Below, piece by piece: positions 23,446 through 31,887 of a stretch of DNA of 64,000 bases (position 1 is its first letter; every line of letters begins with the position of its first letter). The position numbers were made by a program, and so were the translations under genes. Location of the stretch: assembly GCF_000426065.1 (NCBI RefSeq), contig NZ_AUEQ01000015.1:62001-126000 (forward strand). Reading direction: 5' to 3'. The notes beneath the pieces are model-generated. The model did not search any database. It saw nothing but the letters and a program-made list of their open reading frames with translations, and was not told the origin of the DNA. The stretch comes from Mycobacterium sp. URHD0025 (lineage in GTDB: Bacteria > Actinomycetota > Actinomycetes > Mycobacteriales > Mycobacteriaceae).

Positions 23446-23928
23446 ATGACCGACGCCGGAAACCTCAGCAGCGACGTCGTAGTGGTCCATACCGACGGTG
23501 GCTGCCGCCCGAACCCCGGCCCGGGCGGATGGGGAGCCGTGCTGCGCCTGCGCGAGCACGTGCGCGAAATGTACGGCGGAGAGCCCGGGGTGACGAGCAA
23601 CAACCGGATGGAGCTGATGGCGCCCATCATGGCGCTCGAAGCGCTCACGCGGCCGGTGGTGGTGCATCTCCACACCGACAGCACCTACGTGCGCAACGGC
23701 ATCACCAAGTGGGTGCTCGGCTGGCAGCGCAACGGCTGGCTGACCGCCGCGAAGCAGCCGGTGAAGAACGTCGACCTCTGGCAGCGGCTGCAGGCCGCCT
23801 GTGCGCGACACGAGGTCGAGTGGTTCTGGGTGAAGGGGCACTCCGGTATCGCCGACAACGAGTTGGCCGACGTGCTGGCGACGCGAGGTATGGACGAGGC
23901 GATCGCCGCGGCCAGTCTCGGCGTCTAG
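23446..23928 (+). CDS. rnhA: Ribonuclease HI
   Basis: A 160-residue RNase HI that cleaves RNA in RNA:DNA hybrids. The four acidic metal ligands are present: Asp17 (HTDGGCRPNPGPGGWG), Glu56 (NRMELMAP), Asp78 (HTDSTYV) and Asp142 (ADNELAD), with His132 in KGHSG. I start at ATG 23446 because the frame from 23401 adds a 15-residue stretch with no conservation. The basic handle region WQRNGWLTAAKQPVKNVDLW is present, as in E. coli-type enzymes. It converges on the hydrolase gene with no gap between stops. Confidence 0.95.
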   Translation: MTDAGNLSSDVVVVHTDGGCRPNPGPGGWGAVLRLREHVREMYGGEPGVTSNNRMELMAPIMALEALTRPVVVHLHTDSTYVRNGITKWVLGWQRNGWLTAAKQPVKNVDLWQRLQAACARHEVEWFWVKGHSGIADNELADVLATRGMDEAIAAASLGV

Positions 23929-24765
23929 TCAGCTGTCCAAAAAACGCAGAGCGTCGGCGACGAAGGTCTCGTGATGCTGAAACACCCCGCCGTGCCCGGA
24001 GTTCGGGTAGATCTTCAGTTGCGCATCGGGCAGTCGACGCGCCATGTCCGCCGAGTGGCTGCTGTGCACCATCAGATCGTTGTCTCCGTTGGCGACCAGG
24101 ACGGGATGGGTGATGACGGACAGGTCGTCGGGTGCGCTTTTTCCGGCGTGCCGGATGGCCCTGATCTGAGAGATGCCGGCCCGCAAGGAGATTCGCTTGT
24201 CGCGGTTCTGCGTCCGCTCTTTGAGCCGGCCCAGGTACTGCGTCGCGGCGTACTTGCCTTCGGGAGTACGCGGGAAGAACAAGAAGTTCCTCGGATCACT
24301 GCGCGTGAGTGCCGCTTTGAGGTAAGCCCCGCCGACGATGGTGGCCATCTTGTCGATGCCGCCGGCGCCGCGTGGGCCGGTGCCTGCCAGCACCATGCGG
24401 CGGACGAGTTCCGGAGCCTGCAGCGCGACCATCTGGGCGACGCCGCCGCCGAGTGAGAATCCGAACAGGTCAACCTGCCGGAGGCCCAGGGCGCGGATGA
24501 AGGCGATCGCGTCGGTGCCCATCTGCTCGACGGTGGTCGGCACCGTGCCTCCGGTGGCGCCGATGCCGCGGTTGTCGAAGGCGATGACGCGGTGGCGCGC
24601 GGCGATGCCGTCGATGACGCGCGGGTCCCAGTCGTCGAGCACCGCGGTCAGGTGGTGCAGGAACACCACCGGAATGCCCGATGAGCCGGTGCCGAGCTCG
24701 CGATAGGTGAACGTCACGCCGTCGATCTCGATGGTGCGGTTCGGTGCGTCTTTCCAGGTGGTCAT
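23929..24765 (-). CDS. Alpha/beta hydrolase
   Basis: A 278-residue alpha/beta hydrolase with the oxyanion region PVVFLHHLTAVLDDWDP, the nucleophile elbow GFSLGG, an acid residue in NGDNDLMVHSS, and His in NSGHGGVFQH. This resembles haloalkane dehalogenase/haloperoxidase-like esterases. The ATG at 24765 is supported by CGGGAG upstream; a longer frame to 25029 would cross the operator and the divergent TetR start. It is divergent from a TetR gene, with a 26-bp near-palindrome between the two, so the TetR probably controls it. Substrate unknown. Confidence 0.88.
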   Translation of the reverse strand: MTTWKDAPNRTIEIDGVTFTYRELGTGSSGIPVVFLHHLTAVLDDWDPRVIDGIAARHRVIAFDNRGIGATGGTVPTTVEQMGTDAIAFIRALGLRQVDLFGFSLGGGVAQMVALQAPELVRRMVLAGTGPRGAGGIDKMATIVGGAYLKAALTRSDPRNFLFFPRTPEGKYAATQYLGRLKERTQNRDKRISLRAGISQIRAIRHAGKSAPDDLSVITHPVLVANGDNDLMVHSSHSADMARRLPDAQLKIYPNSGHGGVFQHHETFVADALRFLDS

Positions 24766-24797
24766 TGCGGTGTACTCCCGACTCGGCGGCCGCGGTA

Positions 24798-24823
24798 TTA
24801 CGACCATAATATTATGATCGTAA
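24798..24823. promoter_or_regulatory. TetR-type operator between hydrolase and TetR genes
   Basis: TTACGACCATAAT and ATTATGATCGTAA form a 26-bp palindrome with one mismatched pair. Its AT-rich core is unusual in this GC-rich DNA. It lies between the divergent hydrolase (start 24765) and TetR gene (start 24877), which makes it the likely autoregulatory and target site of that TetR. A TAGTAT -10-like box lies at 24834-24839 toward the TetR gene. Confidence 0.8.
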
Positions 24824-24876
24824 GCCAAAGTGCTAGTATCGGCAAGGACGAGACTCGAGAGGACTGGTGAGGTGCC

Positions 24877-25467
24877 ATGGCGCGATCCACCGCGGAACGC
24901 AAAGCCGAGACCCGACGCCGGATCATCGAGACGGCCAGCGGACGCTTCAAACGCGACGGGATCGACGGTTCCGGTATCGCCACGCTCATGTCCGACGCCG
25001 GCCTGACCAACGGCGCCTTCTACGCACACTTCTCGTCCAAGGACGACCTGGTGGCCAACGTCGTGGCCGATCAGCTACGCGCCCAATGCGAAAACCTGAG
25101 TTCGCTACCCCCGGGCCGGGAACCGCTGGAAGCATTTGTGCGCGAGTACCTCTCGCCACATCACCGCGACCATCCGGACACCGGCTGCCCCAACGCCGCC
25201 CTACTCGATGAGATCGGCCGGTGCGATGACGCGGTCCGGGATGCCTACACCGAGGGAATGCAGTCGATCGTCGACGTCATCGCAGCGCACCTGTCTCCAC
25301 ACGAACCGTCGGCCGCACGCACCGCCGCCGTAGGACTATTCAGCGTTCTGGTCGCCACCCTGCAACTCGCACGCGCGGTCTCCGACCGGCAATTGTCCGA
25401 CGACATCCTCGCCGCCGGCATCGTCAACGCGCAGCTGCTCCTCGACTGCCGGACTGAAGGGAAATGA
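24877..25467 (+). CDS. TetR-family transcriptional repressor
   Basis: A 196-residue TetR. The helix-turn-helix reads RRRIIETASGRFKRDGIDGSGIATLMSDAGLTNGAFYAHFSSKDDLV (residues about 12-58). The C-terminal ligand domain is typical of AcrR/YcdC-like regulators with CPNAALLDEIGR. It sits 4 bases ahead of an MDR oxidoreductase (likely co-transcribed) and is divergent from a hydrolase with a palindrome between. The inferred circuit is repression of both transcripts until an unknown, possibly electrophilic, ligand binds. Confidence 0.92.
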   Translation: MARSTAERKAETRRRIIETASGRFKRDGIDGSGIATLMSDAGLTNGAFYAHFSSKDDLVANVVADQLRAQCENLSSLPPGREPLEAFVREYLSPHHRDHPDTGCPNAALLDEIGRCDDAVRDAYTEGMQSIVDVIAAHLSPHEPSAARTAAVGLFSVLVATLQLARAVSDRQLSDDILAAGIVNAQLLLDCRTEGK

Positions 25468-25471
25468 CCAC

Positions 25472-26473
25472 ATGAAGGCATTCGTCGTCACTCGATACGG
25501 CAAGAGCGACGTCCGCGCCACCGACGTACCTCAGCCGAGGGTCGGCAGCACCGACGTACTGGTCCGGGTAGATGCAGCCAGCGTCAACCCGCTGGACATC
25601 ATGGTCCGAAACGGTGAGTTCAAGCAGCTGCTGAAGTACAAGCCGCCCTTTGTGCTCGGCCACGATGTCGCCGGTGTGGTCACCGAGATCGGCGCCGGCG
25701 TCCGCGGCTTCAGCGTGGGCGACAAGGTGTTCGCCCGCCCCCGCGATCTTCGCATCGGCACCTTCGCCGAGTACATCGCGATCGACCAGGATGACGTCGC
25801 GCTCAAGCCGGCCGCCCTGTCCATGCCCGAGGCCGGCGCGGTACCACTGGTCGCCCTGGCGGCCTGGCAGATCCTGGTCGAACGGGCGCAGATCAAGCCC
25901 GGTCAGAAAGTTCTCGTCCACGCCGGGGCCGGCGGCCTCGGATCGACCGTCGTCCAGCTCGCCAAGCATCTCGGCGCGCACGTCGCGTCCACGGCCAACG
26001 GCGCCCGTGCGCAACTGGTCCACGATCTCGGTGCGGACATCGTCATCGACTACACCACACAGGATTTCGCCGAGGTGCTCTCCGACTACGACCTGGTGGT
26101 GGACTCTGTCGGCGGCGAAAACCTGATGAAGTCGCTCACCGTGCTCAAACCCGCGGGCCTGGCGATCGGCGTCACCGGCCCGCCCGATGCCGGTTTCGCG
26201 AAGCAACTCGGCGCACCCAAACCGTTCGAATTCGTGCTGTCGTTCCTCAGCCGCAAGGTGCGCCGCGCGGCCAGGAAACTCGGTGTGCGCTACGAGTTCT
26301 TCTTCATGCACGCGAGCGGGCCACAGCTTCGAGAGCTTGCCGCCCTGTACGACGCGGGCCACCTGCGCCCGGTCGTCGACTCAACGTTCACCTTCGACCA
26401 GACCCTCGAAGCCCTCGCCTACGTCGAGAACGGCAAAGCCAAGGCCGGCAAGGTCGTCATCACCCTGACCTGA
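25472..26473 (+). CDS. NADP-dependent MDR-family oxidoreductase (quinone-reductase-like)
   Basis: A 333-residue medium-chain reductase of the zinc-free quinone-oxidoreductase type. It has the N-terminal GroES-like fold (MKAFVVTRYGKSDVRATDVPQP, HDVAGVVTEIGAGV) and the NADPH Rossmann motif VLVHAGAGGLGSTVVQLAKHLG. No structural zinc cysteines are seen. It starts 4 bases after the TetR stop and is likely in the same operon. Members reduce quinones or alkenals during redox or electrophile stress; the exact substrate is unknown. Confidence 0.9.
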   Translation: MKAFVVTRYGKSDVRATDVPQPRVGSTDVLVRVDAASVNPLDIMVRNGEFKQLLKYKPPFVLGHDVAGVVTEIGAGVRGFSVGDKVFARPRDLRIGTFAEYIAIDQDDVALKPAALSMPEAGAVPLVALAAWQILVERAQIKPGQKVLVHAGAGGLGSTVVQLAKHLGAHVASTANGARAQLVHDLGADIVIDYTTQDFAEVLSDYDLVVDSVGGENLMKSLTVLKPAGLAIGVTGPPDAGFAKQLGAPKPFEFVLSFLSRKVRRAARKLGVRYEFFFMHASGPQLRELAALYDAGHLRPVVDSTFTFDQTLEALAYVENGKAKAGKVVITLT

Positions 26474-26546
26474 CGTGAGGTCTGTAGCCAAGGGCGGCAT
26501 GCTTATTCGTTGTGATGATCACGCCAGGACAACATCTCCTTGACGG

Positions 26547-26741
26547 TCATGAAGTCATACCGGTAATGGGGTCCGGGGCGATCTCGTGATCGAAAATGGT
26601 GGCTCCGGCGGCGTGGTAGTCCTCGGCACTGTCGACGCCGGACCAGTGCACCGACCGTTCAATCTCGTTTCCTTCGCGTCCTGCTGCGGCAGCCATCTCG
26701 TCGAGCGCACACAACTGGCGGAGATGCGATAAGCGAATCGT
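26547..26741 (-). pseudogene. Remnant of an LLM-class oxidoreductase C-terminus
   Basis: In one minus-strand frame the segment reads LRQLCALDEMAAAAGREGNE, IERSVHWSGVDSAEDYHAAGATIFDHEIAPDP, then a stop at 26547. This matches the usual C-terminal blocks of F420/luciferase-like oxidoreductases (AxxGRDPxxIERSV, then AEEYxxAGATxF). No start, N-terminal barrel or final helix is present. I judge it a decayed fragment, which fits the accessory character of the neighbouring 3 kb. The rest of the gap 26474-26830 shows nothing else. Confidence 0.45.
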
Positions 26742-26830
26742 GCGGTAGTCCGCCCCACCTACGCAACGCCCGAATCGGATCTTCTGGGGAGTTCAGGACG
26801 CGGCGGCGGGATATCTGTTTGGACTCGGCG

Positions 26831-27382
26831 CTATTTTCGTGGCCAGGCGGCCATGATGGTGGCGGCGACGGCGCGGAGCTCGGGCCGCGTTACCCCGTCG
26901 CGTGCCCTTGTGGATAGCCCGTTGATGACGATGATTAGGTACTCGGCGAGTGCCTCTGGATCAGCTGAGATTGGTAGGTCGCCCTCGTCAATGGCCTGGG
27001 CTAGTCGCTCGGCGATCACCGTGCGGCCTTTATCGCGCCGGTCGACCAGTACAGGGTCTGTGTTGACCAGACATCCCTTCGGCTGTCCCTTCTTGGTGCA
27101 ATCAACGATTGCAGCGTCGAGAAGACGCGTCGCGAAGTCGTAGGCGGTGGCTTCGGTCAACGCCGCTGTCAGAGGCGTTCCAGGCCGTTCGGCGTAGAGT
27201 CCGACGGCCTCGTCGTAAAGTTCGCGCTTGCTGCCGAACGCGGCGTACAGGCTGGGCGAAGAGATGCCCATGGCCCCGGTTAGTTGGCTGATGCTGGTCC
27301 GCTCGTAACCGCCGTACTTCCAGAACGCGCGCATCGCACATCGCAACGCGCGGGCGCGATCGAACTCGCGCGGACGTCCCAT
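26831..27382 (-). CDS. TetR-family transcriptional regulator
   Basis: A 183-residue TetR starting MGRPREFDRARALRCAMRAFWKYGGYERTSISQLTGAMGISSPSLYAAFGSKRELYDEAV, the HTH of the AcrR/YxaF-like group. The ligand domain contains a Cys-Thr-Lys-Lys and CLVNTDPV stretch. It lies downstream of the NADP-binding reductase on the same strand with 42 bases between, so the reductase may be its target or operon partner. Ligand unknown. Confidence 0.9.
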   Translation of the reverse strand: MGRPREFDRARALRCAMRAFWKYGGYERTSISQLTGAMGISSPSLYAAFGSKRELYDEAVGLYAERPGTPLTAALTEATAYDFATRLLDAAIVDCTKKGQPKGCLVNTDPVLVDRRDKGRTVIAERLAQAIDEGDLPISADPEALAEYLIIVINGLSTRARDGVTRPELRAVAATIMAAWPRK

Positions 27383-27424
27383 CCAGTGATCCTATTCCGA
27401 GGTAGGGCAACTGTATCCGCGAAA

Positions 27425-28069
27425 TCAGCCCAGCTCAGCGATGTCCATTTCGGCCGGGGCGTTGCCGATGATGGGCTGGGAGATGAGGCTGTGTCCGGTC
27501 AACGGTCCCCCAAAGGAGTGCAGCCTGCCGCCGGCGTCGTTACGTCCGAGATCGATGGGTTCGAATCCGAACTGTGTGGCCAGCGCGGCGACCTCGGCGT
27601 TGGCGGCGGGGTCGTTGCCGGAGATAAAGGTGACGCGCCTCCCTGTGACACCGTTGCTGGGGTCGCGCGCCAACACCTTGGCCCAGGTGCTACCGAAAGC
27701 TTTGACGACACGCGCATTTTTCGCCCATTCGGCCACCAAGTCCGATGACTCACGACCATCCAGGTCGGCCGGCGAGAAGTCACGGTAGTCGATGGCGTTG
27801 GTGGCGTCGATGATGATTCGACGATTCCAGTCGGGCACCTTCGCGACCAACCCTTGTACCGCCTCGAACGGAACGGCCAAGGCAACGAACTCCGCCAGCA
27901 GCGCGTCATCGACTTCGGCCGGAACGATGTTGGGCCCATGTCGTTGCTGCAGCGGTATCACCGCCGTGGGGCCCTTCGAGGTCGCGACAGCCACATCGAC
28001 GCCGGCGCGGGTGAATTGTTGGGCCAGTGCCGAGCCGATCGCGCCTGATCCAATGATGGCGTACTTCAT
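27425..28069 (-). CDS. NADPH-dependent F420-reductase-like / NADP-binding oxidoreductase
   Basis: A 214-residue Rossmann protein: MKYAIIGSGAIGSALAQQFTRAGVDVAVATSKGP at the N-terminus, then FVALAVPFEAVQGLVAK and RIIIDATNAIDY, as in F420H2:NADP oxidoreductase (Fno/NpdG-like) and related COG2085 proteins. The ATG 28069 follows AAGGAAACCTC, a good ribosome site; the longer frame to 28180 is less likely. It precedes the TetR gene on the same strand. COG2085 members are often paired with TetR regulators. Its partner may be NADP+/F420 or an aldehyde, not decided here. Confidence 0.85.
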   Translation of the reverse strand: MKYAIIGSGAIGSALAQQFTRAGVDVAVATSKGPTAVIPLQQRHGPNIVPAEVDDALLAEFVALAVPFEAVQGLVAKVPDWNRRIIIDATNAIDYRDFSPADLDGRESSDLVAEWAKNARVVKAFGSTWAKVLARDPSNGVTGRRVTFISGNDPAANAEVAALATQFGFEPIDLGRNDAGGRLHSFGGPLTGHSLISQPIIGNAPAEMDIAELG

Positions 28070-28314
28070 GAGGTTTCCTTCGACTTGGTTTGGGTGTAGG
28101 CGTCCGTCAGTCAACATTGCGCGCTGATCGATATCGAACCACAGTACATACCACCGCGCTCGTTTTGTATCGTTCGACACAGATCTGCAGCACCCAATAG
28201 CGTTGATCGCCAGGGTAAATAAGGCTTCAGCAGGCCAGACTCCAGGTTTGTCGAGCGTGTGAACGGGTCTAGGTTACGTAGCGGTCGACACAGAATGAGG
28301 AGTATGGTCATCCG

Positions 28315-28689
28315 ATGGAAGAAGAGGGCCGCGTTGAGTCGATCAATGCGCACTTCCAACGCGTTGATCGTCAAGATCCCTCAATGATCGATCTCTTCAC
28401 CGAAGATGCCGAGATGTGGTTCCCGAAGTATGGAGACGCGAAGGGGAAGCCGGACATCGAACGCTTTGCGGAAGTGCTAAGCGCTCACCTGCGGAGTCTC
28501 ACCCACGCCATTGACGAGTTCCGCTACTACGTCAGGGGCGACGTCATCGTGGCCATGAAAAACGTTGGCAGCCCAAATCTGGTGTTTAGCACAGGAATCG
28601 CCACCCGTACGAGCTGCGGTCCGTACGAGCCTCCGATGATCGGGTCCGACATGGGAAAGTCGTTTGTCGCGCGGCGGCCGCGTCAATGA
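28315..28689 (+). CDS. SnoaL-like (NTF2-fold) protein, tail atypical
   Basis: A 124-residue protein. The first two thirds match SnoaL-like domains: VESINAHFQRVDRQDPSMIDLFTEDAEMWFPKYG, then IERFAEVLSAHLRSLTHAIDEFRYYVRGDVIVAM. After that the family should give two strands with the DGRxxWPDG and FxFxxGKIxRxxxY patterns, but this protein instead reads NVGSPNLVFSTGIATRTS and stops. The tail may be a frameshift or replacement. Members bind small hydrophobic ligands or act as cyclases and isomerases. Function unknown. Confidence 0.6.
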   Translation: MEEEGRVESINAHFQRVDRQDPSMIDLFTEDAEMWFPKYGDAKGKPDIERFAEVLSAHLRSLTHAIDEFRYYVRGDVIVAMKNVGSPNLVFSTGIATRTSCGPYEPPMIGSDMGKSFVARRPRQ

Positions 28690-28709
28690 CATGACGAACC
28701 CAGTGCTTC

Positions 28710-28736
28710 GATGCCCTGCGGGCCTCGCAGGGCATC
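28710..28736 (+). terminator. 11-bp hairpin between the two SnoaL-like genes
   Basis: GATGCCCTGCG (28710-28720) pairs perfectly with CGCAGGGCATC (28726-28736) around a 5-base loop. It lies in the 124-bp gap between the two SnoaL-like genes. No U-tract follows. It is probably a U-less terminator for the first gene. Confidence 0.6.
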
Positions 28737-28813
28737 CATGCCCGGACGGTCGTTCACAAGATGCGGGACTCCAGTAGAGCACCACCAAATGATGTGAGGC
28801 GGTAAGAAATTCC

Positions 28814-29224
28814 ATGAATCGGCGCGACGAGTACCTGAATTTGTACCTGTCCTACCTCGAGTACTGCAACAAACATGATTTCGCTGCCATGGCCACGTTC
28901 TACACACCAACCATCAAAATTGATGGCGTTGCGATGGATCCAGGCGCGGTGACGGCCCAATTCACCCCGCTGATCACGGCGTTCCCTGACTGGCACTGGG
29001 AGATGCAGCACATCCTCGTCGACGGAGACGATATCGTCGTTCGTTTCACGGTCACCGGCACCCACCGCGGGATCTTTCGAGGAATTGAGGCAACCGGTCG
29101 GCGGGTCACTGTCTCAGAGTTCACGCTCTATCACCTCCAAGACGGCAAGTTCGCCGAGGTTTGGGACCTCCTCGACACGGACGGAATCGTGGCGCAGATC
29201 CGGGAAGCTGAGCCTTTGGACTGA
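28814..29224 (+). CDS. SnoaL-like ester cyclase-family protein
   Basis: A 136-residue NTF2-fold protein of the ester-cyclase/SnoaL group: VAMDPGAVTAQFTPLITAFPDWHWEMQHILVDGDDIVVRFTVTGTHRGIFRGIEATGRRVTVSEFTLYHLQDGKFAEVWDLLDTDGIVAQI. The FPDWxxxxxxxxVDGDxVVxRxxxxGTHxGxFxG run is diagnostic. The protein is intact, unlike its upstream neighbour. It may isomerise, hydrate or bind a polyketide- or steroid-like ligand. The gap after it (29225-29442) holds nothing I can identify. Confidence 0.85.
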   Translation: MNRRDEYLNLYLSYLEYCNKHDFAAMATFYTPTIKIDGVAMDPGAVTAQFTPLITAFPDWHWEMQHILVDGDDIVVRFTVTGTHRGIFRGIEATGRRVTVSEFTLYHLQDGKFAEVWDLLDTDGIVAQIREAEPLD

Positions 29225-29442
29225 CGACAGTTGCGGCGGGCAAGTCGCCGCCTGGCCTCGGTGCCCCCCAGGCCGCACGGATCTGGCTCCTACAGGCCGT
29301 AACTGGACGCCGGGCCTCAGAAATCCCGTCCAACCGCCCGTCTGTTGTGTCAGATGCATCACTAGTTGACCCACCTGCTCGCATAGCAGTTCGACCTGCG
29401 CCATCAACGCATTAGAGCTGCTGCGCTATGTGGCATCTGTTC

Positions 29443-31710
29443 CTATGATTCCCACACCACCTCGTCCGGCGTCTTGTCCGGCCGCAGCCCGCGCCAGCTG
29501 GGCTGGCGCAACCGGTGATCCGAGGTGCGCTCGCTGTAACGCACCTCCCCCACCAGCTCGGGCCGCACGAATGTGACGCCCTTGGCATCGAGCTTCGGCA
29601 AGGGCTTGCTGAACGGTGATTCCTTGGTGTGCAAGGGTTTCAGCATGCCTTTGAGCTTGGCCAGCTCTTTCTCGGTGAACCCGGTGCCGACGCGCCCGGC
29701 GAAGTGCAGACCGTCGGGGCCGGGCACTCCGAGCACCAGGGCGCCGATACCGCTGCTGCGCCCGCCCTCGCCCTGGCGCCAGCCGCCGATCACCACCTCC
29801 TGGGTGTTCCAGATCTTGTCCTTGATCCACGACGCCGAGCGCCGGCCAGGCTGATAGGTGGAATCCAGCTTCTTGGCGACCACACCTTCGAAGCGGCTTT
29901 TGCGGGCGTGTTCCATGGCCTCCGGGCCGTCACCGGCCAACGGCTCGGGCACGATGAGCCCGCCGCCGACCGCCAAGGCATCCAACACCTTTCGTCGATC
30001 GGAATACTTGGCCCGCAGTAGCGATCTTCCGTCGAGCCACAGCACGTCGAATGCCCAGAACTCCACCCGGGTCGAGCGGGCCCGGTTCTGCATCTCGCCG
30101 AAGCTGGGCACGCCGTGCTCATCGAGTGCCACCGCCTCACCGTCGAGCACCACGTGATGGTCGGCCAGATCGGCCGCCAGCGCCTGAAACTGCGGATATT
30201 CCGCGGTGACGTCGCGGCCGCGGCGCGAACGCAGTTGCAGCCGGCCATGATCGGCCTCGACCAGCACTCGGTAGCCGTCCCATTTGCCCTCGAACGCCCA
30301 CTGCGTGGCCTTGAGCTTGTCCACCGAACCCTCGGTGGCCAGCATGGGCGCGAAATCCTTGGGATCGGCCGACTTCTGCTCTTTCATCCGGTGCGCCAGC
30401 CAGTTCTTGCCGTCCGTCTGGATCAGCGCGTAACGCCCGGAGATCTTCTCCCCGTGCAGCGTGACGATGACCTCACCACCCTTGTCCGGGCCATCGGGTG
30501 CGTTGTCGTTGAACTTCTCGGTCTCGTAAGTACCGGTGTCCCAGACGATGACCTTGCCACCGCCGTACTCGCCCTTGGGTATCTCGCCGTGGAACGTCAG
30601 GTATTCCATCGGGTGGTCCTCGGTGTGCACGGCGAGGTGATTGACGGATGTGGTGTCCGGAAGATTCTTGGGCACAGCCCAACTCACCAGTACGCCGTCG
30701 CGTTCCAGCCGGAAGTCGTAGTGCAGCCTTCTGGCGTGGTGCTCCTGGATGACGAACTTGTCGTTGTTGCCCGTCTCGGGCGACTCCCGCGGCACCGGCT
30801 CAGGGGTCTTGGCGGCGTCGCGCATGCTGCGGTAGGTCGTGAGTTTATCTGCCACCGGCGCGTTTTCGTCGAGACCGGCCAGCAGGTCGCCGTCGTCGGA
30901 AACCCGTTGCAGCACTTCGTCGAAGCTCAGGTGCCGCAGATCCGGATCACCGATCTCGTCCCAGCTGCGGGGTGCGGCGACGGTCGGATGCTCGCGTCCG
31001 CGCAGCGAGTAGGGCGCGATCGTGGTCTTGGCCGCGTTGTTCTGGCTCCAGTCCAGGAACACCTTCTGATCCCGCAGGCTGCGGGTCATGGTGGCGGTGA
31101 CCAGTTTGGGCATCGCCTGTTCCAGTTGCACGGCCACCCGCTTGGCCAGTACCGACGCTCCCCGCGAGCTGATCGGCTCCGCCAGCGGCACATAGAGGTG
31201 CAGGCCCTTGCTGCCGCTGGTGAGCGGGTACGTCGTCAACCCGATATCGCCCATCAGCTCCCGCACCGCCTGGGCCACCTCGCACAGCTGCGGCATGGTG
31301 ACACCCTCGCCGGGGTCGAGATCGAACACGATGCGGGTGGCCGGGCCCTGAGCACCGTCGGGGGTGAACCGCCATTGCGGGACATGCACTTCCAACGAGG
31401 CCTGCTGCCCGATCCACGCCAGGCCCTCGCGGGTGTTGATGATGGGATAAGCCGTGGTCCCGGATTTGTGCACGATGGTGCCGCGCTCCAGCCAGTCCGG
31501 AGCCGACGACGCCAGCTGCTTTTCGAAGAACGACGGCTCGGCGACCCCGTTGGGCCAGCGTTTGCGGGTCACCGGGCGCCCGGCGATATGCGGCAGCATC
31601 ACTTCGGCGATGCTCAGGTAGTAGTCGAACACCTCGGCTTTGGTGGTGCCCGTCGCGGGATAGAGCACCTTGTCGGGATTCGTCAGCCGAACCCGTTCGT
31701 AACGCTCCAT
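29443..31710 (-). CDS. ligD: Multifunctional ATP-dependent DNA ligase LigD
   Basis: A 755-residue non-homologous end-joining enzyme with the mycobacterial domain order. POL (primase-like polymerase) spans residues 1 to about 290 (VRLTNPDKVLYPATGTTKAEVFDYY; catalytic DLDPGEG). PE (3'-phosphoesterase) spans about 310-450 (FVIQEHHARRLHYDFRLE with the active-site His/Asp pattern). LIG spans about 460-755 with the adenylation Lys476 in FEGKWDGYR, and FEGVVAKKLDSTYQPGRRSASWIKDK. It works with Ku, whose gene lies about 6 kb away and reads in the opposite direction. The intervening DNA appears to have been inserted between two normally close genes. Confidence 0.97.
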   Translation of the reverse strand: MERYERVRLTNPDKVLYPATGTTKAEVFDYYLSIAEVMLPHIAGRPVTRKRWPNGVAEPSFFEKQLASSAPDWLERGTIVHKSGTTAYPIINTREGLAWIGQQASLEVHVPQWRFTPDGAQGPATRIVFDLDPGEGVTMPQLCEVAQAVRELMGDIGLTTYPLTSGSKGLHLYVPLAEPISSRGASVLAKRVAVQLEQAMPKLVTATMTRSLRDQKVFLDWSQNNAAKTTIAPYSLRGREHPTVAAPRSWDEIGDPDLRHLSFDEVLQRVSDDGDLLAGLDENAPVADKLTTYRSMRDAAKTPEPVPRESPETGNNDKFVIQEHHARRLHYDFRLERDGVLVSWAVPKNLPDTTSVNHLAVHTEDHPMEYLTFHGEIPKGEYGGGKVIVWDTGTYETEKFNDNAPDGPDKGGEVIVTLHGEKISGRYALIQTDGKNWLAHRMKEQKSADPKDFAPMLATEGSVDKLKATQWAFEGKWDGYRVLVEADHGRLQLRSRRGRDVTAEYPQFQALAADLADHHVVLDGEAVALDEHGVPSFGEMQNRARSTRVEFWAFDVLWLDGRSLLRAKYSDRRKVLDALAVGGGLIVPEPLAGDGPEAMEHARKSRFEGVVAKKLDSTYQPGRRSASWIKDKIWNTQEVVIGGWRQGEGGRSSGIGALVLGVPGPDGLHFAGRVGTGFTEKELAKLKGMLKPLHTKESPFSKPLPKLDAKGVTFVRPELVGEVRYSERTSDHRLRQPSWRGLRPDKTPDEVVWES

Positions 31711-31887
31711 CTTCCCAACCTATACGCGACCGTGAACAGGCAGTTCTTCTCCGGTTATGTACCCAAAAGGTGTGCACCCGAAAGCCCATCAGTTTCAGTG
31801 ACCACGGCCTGGGCTGTCTGAGCCTAAAATGACCACGATCGAGACCCGTGCCGCACATGACGTTCGGACACGGACGCGCCTTGGGGG

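Noticed and set aside
29114..29407. Minus-strand frame in the 29225-29442 gap
   Set aside because: The first 20 residues look helical, but it then runs antisense to the SnoaL-like gene and shows no family pattern. I see nothing functional in the gap.
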